Source: Cheilinus undulatus
Lineage: Eukaryota > Chordata > Actinopteri > Labriformes > Labridae
Assembly: GCF_018320785.1 (NCBI RefSeq)
Contig: NC_054873.1
Span: forward strand, 20,798,196-20,862,195
Length of the DNA stretch: 64,000 nucleotides
Direction of reading: 5' to 3'
In this document: in pieces, positions 56,678 to 64,000 of the stretch
How the letters are laid out: every line of letters starts with the position of its first letter
Position numbering within the stretch: position 1 is the first letter of the stretch
The notes under the pieces: model-generated
Database searches by the model: none
The model's input: only the letters and a program-made list of their open reading frames with translations
What the model was told of the DNA's origin: nothing
Program-made: the position numbers and the translations under genes

Positions 56678-58912
56678 CAGTGCCTATTAAAACTGTTCAC
56701 CTCCTTGGATGTTTAACCCCATAATTGATTTTATAAATCCACCATGGCCAAAATTATTAGGTTTTTTGACAACAAAATTACAAATCACTCTTTAATGTCA
56801 AATTGAAAAGACATTATCACAAAGTAATGACAATTTAATAAAAATATATAATGCAAAATTTGTGATTGCTTGAATATTCACCCCCTTTAAAGTGACTGTC
56901 GGAATTCAACAGAGGTCTGGTGCTAGTAGTCACGATTAGTGACATGGGAATCATCTGAGTGCAGTGAATGTGTCTCAGATGATTGTAGTACAAAGACACC
57001 TGTGTCTGGAAGGTCCAGTCAGAGATGCACAAAAGTCATTTTTTGGCAAGTCCAAGTCAAGTCTCTAATCTTTGAGTGGCAAGTCCAAGTCAAGTCTCTA
57101 GTCTTTGAGTGGCAAGTCCAAGTCAAGTCTCAAGTCTTTGGTCACAAGTCCAAGTCAAGTCTCAAGTCTCAAGTCTCCGATGGTTGTAATGAGCTTCCTA
57201 TGATCAGCCTCTGACGTCCAGTCTGCTTAGACCACTATATTGTTCTATTTAAGGAATTTAAATCCTGTACTGTACTATCCCTATCAGTAAGGTGGGGTAT
57301 TGTTTGTGACCGGCTCGCCATGGTGTGCGCATGCGTACACTTACATATGCACAGGGCTTGACATTAACTTTTTTCACACCAGCCACTTTGACTAATGGAT
57401 ACTAGCCACTCAGTGTTTCCACTAGCCACATTTTTGTTGTTGGGAATGTATTGGCTCTACCATATGTACCTCTGCTATAAGATGAAACACATGCTCTCTC
57501 CTTTTTTCCCTCAACATGATCAATATCAGCCATCCTCTTAATAAAGCTCTACTCTGTGTACATATGAAACACTACAGAGACACGAGTCACACTTGAGTGA
57601 TAGACACTGAGACATTGGAGATTAAATGTTCTTGTTATTAGTCAGATATATTTCTTTATGGTAGTCATTTTATACTAACAAAAAAACACTTATTATTAAT
57701 GAACTGTTTATTCTGAAATAAAATAAAAACTCACTGAACATTTCTAATTCTCACTCAGACAAATCTTCAACAGAGTATGCTCAGTATTTCTCCCTCCATT
57801 CTTCTTAAGAAATTTCTGTCATCATTTATGGTGTTAATTTCTTTATATGGGTAAAATCAAGCTAAATTTTACTTTATTCAGCTGAAATCTCCTGGACTCC
57901 TTAGTCACTAATTTATCTGTTACAGCCTCTTATCCATCTGTCTCTGTTTCTCGCTGCCTCCATGAACCGTATTTAAAGTTTTATTGTGCCTATCGTCTTT
58001 TGTGTCCGTTCATTAACAATAAGTGGCAATGCAGAGATTCTTACATTAATTTGTTCCCCATAAACATATGATATTAAGGGATTATTAACCAAATAATATT
58101 TGAACATTGCGCACACCCATGGCTCACGCGGGCGACACAGACACACACACAGTTGGAGTGCACACACAAACAGTGCTGACGCTGATCCTCCATGGTCAGA
58201 GAGGAACTTTAATGCAGGAGAAAAAAGTTTAGGTATTCTGAAACTTTTGCCCTTAACAGACTGAAGCCTAAAGTCTGAAGTCTCTGGGTCCAGTCACTGG
58301 TTAATCAGTATTCCGACTACCATTACACTGTGAAGACAAAAGAACACTCTAAGCAACTCAGATAAAAGCATATTTGACAGTATAAGTCAGGGAGCAAAAT
58401 TCAATCAGCAAGAGAACTACGGCTTGGGAGAAGATTTATTTTTCAGCAAGACAATGACTCGAGACAACAAGATGAATGTTCTAGGGCAATTTAGTCAATC
58501 CAATAGAGGATTTGGGGCTGGACTTGGAAAGGTTTGTTCACACCTAATCCCTGTGCAACCTGACAGAGCTTGAGCAGTTTTGAAAAGAAGAATAGAGTAA
58601 CATATCAGTGTTCAGATGTGTAAGTCTGATCGAGACCCATCCACACAGACTCAGTGCTGTGATTGCAGCCAAAGGTGCATCTACTAAATACTGACTAACA
58701 GGGGTGAACATTTATGCAGTCACTTATTTCACATTACATATTCTTATTTGATTGACAATAATTTGTAGGAATCGGTTTTTGCTCCGACATAGAAGAACTT
58801 AATTGCATTTGTTTTGTTTGTTAAAAAGGTCAAATTAGATTGATCATGCTTGATTTATAAAATCAATTAAAGAGTAAAAACACACAAAGGTGAATACCTT
58901 TAATAGGCACTG
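56678..58912 (+). mobile_element. Tc1-like transposon copy C with nested hAT element
   Basis: Termini CAGTGCCTATTAAAACTGTT and, inverted, CAGTGCCTATTAAAGGTATT are flanked by TA on both sides. The transposase start region (58310-58390: CATTACACTGTGAAGACAAA) and the C-terminal region (58540-58690, GTGCAACCTGACAGAGCTTG) are recognisable but broken and internally deleted. A 1267-bp hAT-like element splits it at 57020-58286. It is the same family as copies A and B. Confidence 0.85.
57020..58286. mobile_element. Non-autonomous hAT element with exact 8-bp target duplication
   Basis: The insert starts CAGAGATGCACAAAAGTCAT and ends AAGTCTGAAGTCTCTG, so CAGAGA/TCTCTG form the outermost inverted repeat. 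GGTCCAGT is present on both sides (57012-57019 and 58287-58294), an exact 8-bp duplication, the hallmark of hAT insertion. Removing the insert and one duplicate restores the Tc1 sequence seen at 12380. The left subterminal part has a tandem array of GGCAAGTCCAAGTCAAGTCT units (57048-57165), probable transposase-binding sites. No transposase frame is visible. Confidence 0.85.
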
Positions 58913-60235
58913 TATTTGGTTTTACCTACTTATGGTGAATGAATCAACACCTCCCAAGTCCTAGAATGTAACATGATTTCTATTTAGTTTTACCAAATTA
59001 ATCACCCTCCATCAGCAAATTCGTGCTTCTTTTTTTTTTGCATTGTCCTCATGTATTTTTTAAATCTAGAATCAAAATCTCATGCTTACTTTCAACACCT
59101 AATAACAGAGAATCTTTGCTGTGAAACATGTAAACAGTCGGTCATGATGGTCATGTTTGATTTTGCAGATCATAGAGACACTGGTGTTGATTCTAGTCTT
59201 ATTATTAACCATTTAAAATCCTTACAGGAGCTTTAATATAGGAGTCCAGGTTTGGCTCAAGGACACAAATTAGCACTGAGGGAGAAAAAGCATTAAATGA
59301 CCATGGGTATTGGAATTCTGTTTGCAAAAAACAATCAGGGAACCACAGGCAGAGCGAGTGTCTGGCTGATGGGGCTTAAGCATGCAAAAGAAATAAATAA
59401 GCAATAAATAATTGGGTCTTGTTGATCACAACATGAAAGTTTAATTCTTAAGGCCAAACTTTAAAAAAAATCAGATTCCCCTTTTGTTTTACTTTTAAGC
59501 ACTTATGCACTCACTGCAGTTTAAATGTTCTTTTGACATTGTTCTAAAAAGTACAATTTTCAGCATTTTTGTGAAGAAATAGATATCCGTAATGCCAACT
59601 GCTGTTTTTATGTTTTGTTTGAAAATGCATTGTTTCAACTATAAACTTTTTCTACAAATTCCTACCCTTCTTATGCAATGTAAATTGAAAAATAAACTAA
59701 AAACATTTTTAGGAGGAAGAAGTGAAAGTTATGAATATAATCATTTAAGAATGATAATGACACTTTTAGCACAGTTAGATTAGGAAAAAATAATGAAGTA
59801 TTTTTTAGACTGGGCAGCATCACTTTTGCCCCTATGCATTGATTTGTTGGCATTATACTTTCAATTTTTGTTTAAAGTTGTGTAAAAATGCTGTATACAT
59901 CTGTCCAATAAGCAAAACATTTCTAGGGAAGCACCCCCCCGGAGCATTCTTTGTTCGGGCCTAGCCCCCGAGTATTTAACTCGGCTATCTCCGCCCTTGC
60001 ATGTACCATTTACACATTTTCTTTCTATCATGCTTCAAATCCTTTGAGATAAACAAAGATGCCTCAGTCTGAATCAAACCAAATAAGGGTCCGACTTCTA
60101 CATAGTCGTCCTTTGTAGCCAGAATGATCCTTTTAATTAAAAAATGAAAGTTAAATCTAACTGGATGTCGTTGTGAATGGAGACACTCCAGTCTGAACAG
60201 TTTTATTTTTAGTAGAGGTCGTGTTGCCTTCACTG
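58913..60235. other. Intergenic region before arid3
   Basis: AT-rich DNA without recognisable genes or defined repeats. Several 60-odd-codon frames occur by chance. A GC-richer patch GGGCCTAGCCCCCG near 59960 stands out but is not explained. Confidence 0.5.
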
Positions 60236-60593
60236 TATTGGGTAATATCAGTGGGTGGGATTTCCTCGTGAAGAGGGTGGGTAGAGCCAGAGATGCAGGC
60301 AAGAAAAGCCCACTTTACGAGCTTTACGCACGGGGCGGGCCCTTCATTCATCCAAGTTGGGGGTGTAGGCCACTCAGTCAAAGACAATCAAAGATGTTTG
60401 AGTTTCCATGCGCGGTGACCACGGAGGTAAAGCGCAGAGCAACACTACCCCTCCTCCAGCCTCGGCTCTACAGGGGTTTTTAAGTCACATTTGAGCAAAA
60501 GAAGCCTTTCTGTTTCGAAAAACAAAGCGGTCATGCGATGTGATTTCTTTCTGCTGGAGGAAAGAAGGAAAAACTAGAATCGACCTGTTGGCG
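60236..60593 (+). promoter_or_regulatory. Probable promoter and 5' UTR of arid3b
   Basis: A GC- and CpG-richer block (for example CACGGGGCGGGCCC, a GC-box type sequence, at about 60330) directly precedes the first coding exon. It contrasts with the AT-rich DNA around it. The transcription start is not determined. Confidence 0.45.
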
Positions 60594-61885
60594 ATGATGG
60601 ATTACTCGAAGGCGCAAATGGTGAGTGTCGACGGCTAGCACTCGTGTTTGTTACAGTAACAAAGCGAATCACTGTTAATGAAGACATTAGCTGTTTCACT
60701 CAAACCATCAGTTTAAATCATTAACTATAAATAACAAGCGTTTTTTTCGTTAATACACACGTAGTCCTTAAACTTTAATTTTCTGCGAGTTAAAGAAAGT
60801 TAATTTCACGTACATTTTACTGAAGAAAAATAGAGAGATTTAACTAAAATATCTCAGTAGCCTTTAGCATAGCGGGGACAACGAGTCTAATGCGAAACAG
60901 TGGTTTTCTGCTCCGTATTTAGCCAGCTTTAATGCAGGCCTGTTTTTCTGTTAATAATTGTCTCCAGCCATTAGGCTGTTTGCCCGTTTGATTCTCAGTT
61001 ATCTGCCTCCTGTGGCCCCCACTGCCTCTGCTAACCGTGTTTCAAAATAACTCCTATTTAATAGTTAAACTTCAAAAATGTATAACTTTATCAACACAGC
61101 ACGTTCAGCATTTCTACAGCATGTTGGCAAGGTTAGTTTGCCTCTTTTATTTCTGTTTTCTGTGTTAAATTGAGTTTAGTTGACCATCAAATAAAGTGTA
61201 GTAACATCTTAAATTTCTGACTTTGAATTTGTCTTTTAATTTTATTTTCTTTCCCTGTTCTTAGTCAAGCTTATCTGAGGAGGGCAGTTCAGCTAGCAGT
61301 CCACAGTTTGGTCCCTCAGGGGTAAAGCTGGAGGCCGTGATGGAGCACCTACAGAGACAACAAGGAGCCAAACTGGACATGAACGTGCAGGAGAAACATC
61401 TCCAGGCCCAGCTCCTGTTTGCCCAGTATGCTGCTGCCGCAGCCAGGGCCTCTGGATCCAGACCAGAATCCGCACTGTTCAGCCAAGCAGACGGGCAGAC
61501 TTATCAAGCAGCTCAGCAAGCTTTCAACAGCTATCTCAGCAGAACAAATCCAGATGAGGAGGATGAAAACTCAGACGAGGAGGAGCAGGAAATGGGGGAG
61601 CATGAAGAGAATGATGAGGTGGACGAAGAAGACAGGGAAGATGAGGAGGAAGAGAGTGGGCCTCTTCAGCAGGCAAAGAAGCCGAAGCTTCATCTGGCTG
61701 CAGGCTTCCCCTTCCCTCCTTATTCTACACCTCAGGCTTCAGCTGTGAAGACAGCAGTTGAATCTCCTCCTTCGACCATAAAACAGAAGCAGGAGGATAA
61801 GGAGGTGCTGTCTCCTGCAGGCCAACAAGCCTTCGCATCACCTAACGGCTTCTCGGATTGGGGCTTGGAGGAATCGTTCAGACAG
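60594..61885 (+). CDS. arid3b: ARID3-family transcription factor, first two coding exons (partial)
   Basis: ARID3 proteins bind AT-rich DNA through an extended ARID domain and regulate development and cell growth in the nucleus. Exon 60594-60620 encodes MMDYSKAQM and exon 61265-61885 continues in frame for 207 codons to the donor CAG|gtgggt. Visible parts: VKLEAVMEHLQRQQGAKLD, akin to the ARID3 N-terminus; a strongly acidic run at about residues 106-139 (DEEDENSDEEEQEMGEHEEN and on); a basic KKPK (about 147-150), possibly nuclear-localising; and SDWGLEESFRQ, matching the segment just before the ARID domain. The ARID and REKLES domains must lie right of the window. The N-terminus also resembles ARID3A/3C; arid3b is chosen because the human neighbours map together on 15q24. 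Confidence 0.8.
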
Positions 61886-64000
61886 GTGGGTCAAGAGAAA
61901 GAGATGCAACAATACACCCACGATACGGGTGTCATGAAACAGTTTAGTTCTTTTTTTTTTACATTTATTTATAGAGAAATGAATCAATTGATGATGAAAT
62001 ACGATTTTTGTTTCAAATCACTGACCAAGATGAAAATTGTAAATATTTTTCCTTAGGAATAAGGGTAATTCTTTTACATTTTGAGATCTAACAGTCATGT
62101 GTAGTGGACAAAATATGCCAAAAACAGAGACACAGATGGCCTAGCATGCCATTCCTTGCTCTTTTATCCCTGTTTCCAACCCTATTAATAGTCCTAATCG
62201 ATGAAATCAGGCATAGACTTAAAAAAATCAGAGCACCCCTTGTTAGTTAAAAAGGTATTTTATTTATATTTTGGTTGATAATAAAATATCATGTCAGTTT
62301 TTATTATATTTTAGGTTTTGTAACACCACTAAAAGTTGGTGTTTTTTGCCCTTAATTGCACACCCAATGCCTTTTTTGTTGGCATCAGGCCAAAAATACG
62401 TATAGTTCCAAAATAACCACTTTTCAGAGAATGAGAAAAACCCTTTATTTTTCAGTTAATTTAACACAGATTGGTCATAGTCAGTATCTTTCTGAAATTT
62501 GTTTTGCTTTAAGATTAGTAAGAACACACTAACAGATGTAGAGGGTGACCAATAACACTAATTTTTGTGTTTTATTTTGTTTTGTTTTTTCAAATTGAGA
62601 TATGATGTTTTGGCCCAACGCCAACATTTTGTGAATCATTAGTCCACTCTTAGACTAGGCCTGTTTCAGTAAGAGACTTAAAGTTTGTGTTCATCTTTCC
62701 CCCCTTGTGGATGAAGTGGTACCTCCAGTTATTTTGATAAATTTGCCCTTTACTTGTAAGCGGTATTTTCCGAAATTAAAATAATGATACATAATTAGCC
62801 AGCCATGTATGTTCATATATTGATATTACTATCCATCAGACCTATCGGCAGACCTATTCGAATGATGGCTCATTTGGCTTTACTGGGCACTTTCTAGCCA
62901 CTCTGCATTCCTCTTACTGTCAATTGTTGACTTCTTCTTCTGGCTGAGAGTCAGAATCGCCCCTGCCCGGTCCGCCTCCTGTTTTTTTTTTCTTCTCACA
63001 AGTCAAGTAAAAAGAATTGTGTCCCTTTTGGCAGGATGCCCATACTTGATAGAATTTAATTACCGAGTCAGGCCAGAGATCTCTCCTCCTGCTATACCTC
63101 ACTTCATGTCTCGCGCTTTAAGAAAACACAGTCTTACCACCACCAGCCGAGCTAATTGGTCTTGGCCCCGGTCCAATACCAAGTGTTCAAAGTGGCCAGT
63201 TCAGACCTGACAGACGTGGGGTTGAAATGAGAGCAGAGGATTAATGAAATGGCCACAAGTGTTGGCTTTTACTGTAAAGAAGTGCTGTGAGACTTTTTTG
63301 GTACTGTGTGAACCAAATTTCCTTCAGTGTGACATCCAGCAGATATGGTTGAAGACTTAGAGGGATCCCTTGTGTTTTTCCCCTTTTTTACAGGGACCAA
63401 TCTGATTGGCTCTTCTGTGTGTATGTTTCCCTCGAAAAGGCCCCACTTCAGTACAATACATTATGATTAATGAGGCCTGTGGGCAGAGGGACAGCTGGGT
63501 TAGTGCCTCACAGCATACCAGCAAATACTCATAAAGCTGACTGAAACTGTAGTTTTATAGAAGCAGATAGGGCTCTATTAATTTCATATCAGAATTTTTT
63601 GACCATAATTTAGAGGCCTTTAACATCGCTTTCTCTCTGCTGCTCAAATATAGGCAAAATAAACATCTATCAATTTTAAACCCTTATTGGCCTTTTCTCA
63701 AACCCCACCAGGCTCTGAAAACTCACTGCTGATGTAGCTTTAGCTCACTGGATAGCTTGCATAATTTAGTGGTAGCTTAGCAACACTAAATGGCAGCTTA
63801 ATTCAGCTGCAAGCAATCAATACATTATATGACCACTGCAGTGAGAACACATTTCCTGTTCCTAGAACAAAACAACCCAGGAACAATGGAGGGCATTTCT
63901 TCTGTTTTAGCTAAAGCACATTCTTGAGTTGTGTTGCTCAAGTTTGTAGAAATACTGGCATGGACATGTATGAAACTAAACTGTATGTGTGTAGAGAGTT
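61886..64000 (+). other. arid3b intron (right edge of window)
   Basis: Follows the donor at 61886. I looked for an ARID-domain exon (LYELDGDPxRKEFLDDLF-type coding) and found none up to the edge. The sequence is AT-rich with poly-T and poly-A runs. No repeat borders were defined. Confidence 0.6.

Noticed and set aside
1-64000. CRISPR arrays, operons, tRNA or rRNA genes, retroviral or LTR-type elements
   Set aside because: No regularly spaced repeats, no prokaryotic gene layout, no intact tRNA cloverleaf outside SINE heads, and no gag/pol/env-like coding or paired LTRs were recognised.
61886-64000. ARID-domain exons in the right-hand tail
   Set aside because: No frame resembles the ARID sequence and no suitable exon borders were seen; these exons must lie beyond the window.

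Overview
This window is vertebrate nuclear DNA, almost certainly from a ray-finned (teleost) fish. All genes except one are split by GT-AG introns. The proteins are vertebrate types, and the gaps are packed with fish-type DNA transposons (Tc1/mariner, hAT and MITE-like copies) and a tRNA-derived SINE. There are no prokaryotic operons, CRISPR arrays or phage genes, and I recognised no retrovirus or LTR-type element.

Layout, left to right. (1) 4660-9315 (+): the last two coding exons of hcn4, a pacemaker cation channel; earlier exons lie left of the window. (2) 15201-21835 (-): a complete pkm coding region (muscle-type pyruvate kinase, 10 coding exons, 530 aa), with a probable 5' non-coding exon and TATA-like box near 23.2 kb. 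(3) 27578-44038 (+): a complete parp6-like gene (22 coding exons, 631 aa; mono-ADP-ribosyltransferase family), its introns filled with transposon copies. (4) 46197-46648 (-): a candidate, unrecognised two-exon gene 3' end. (5) 47673-48362 (+): intronless rpp25, the Alba-fold subunit of RNase P/MRP. (6) 51638-54931 (+): complete cox5a (4 coding exons, 141 aa), a cytochrome c oxidase subunit. (7) 60594-61885 (+): the first two coding exons of an ARID3 family transcription factor, most likely arid3b; the DNA-binding domain lies beyond the right edge.

The human homologues HCN4, PKM, PARP6, RPP25, COX5A and ARID3B all lie on chromosome 15q23-q24, so this is a compact conserved-synteny block. The genes share no pathway. 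They are neighbours by ancestry: ion channel, glycolysis, ADP-ribosylation, tRNA processing, respiration and transcription.

Exon models were built by hand from splice signals. The pkm, parp6 and cox5a reading frames close exactly across every junction and give lengths equal or close to their mammalian counterparts, so those models are strong. Family names of repeats rest on terminal sequences and remembered consensus patterns. The most interesting leads are the unassigned minus-strand gene near 46.4 kb, a perfect 22-bp hairpin near 48.86 kb, a five-codon uORF just before the parp6 start, a single mosaic M1/M2-type exon in pkm, and several nested transposon insertions that can be ordered in time.
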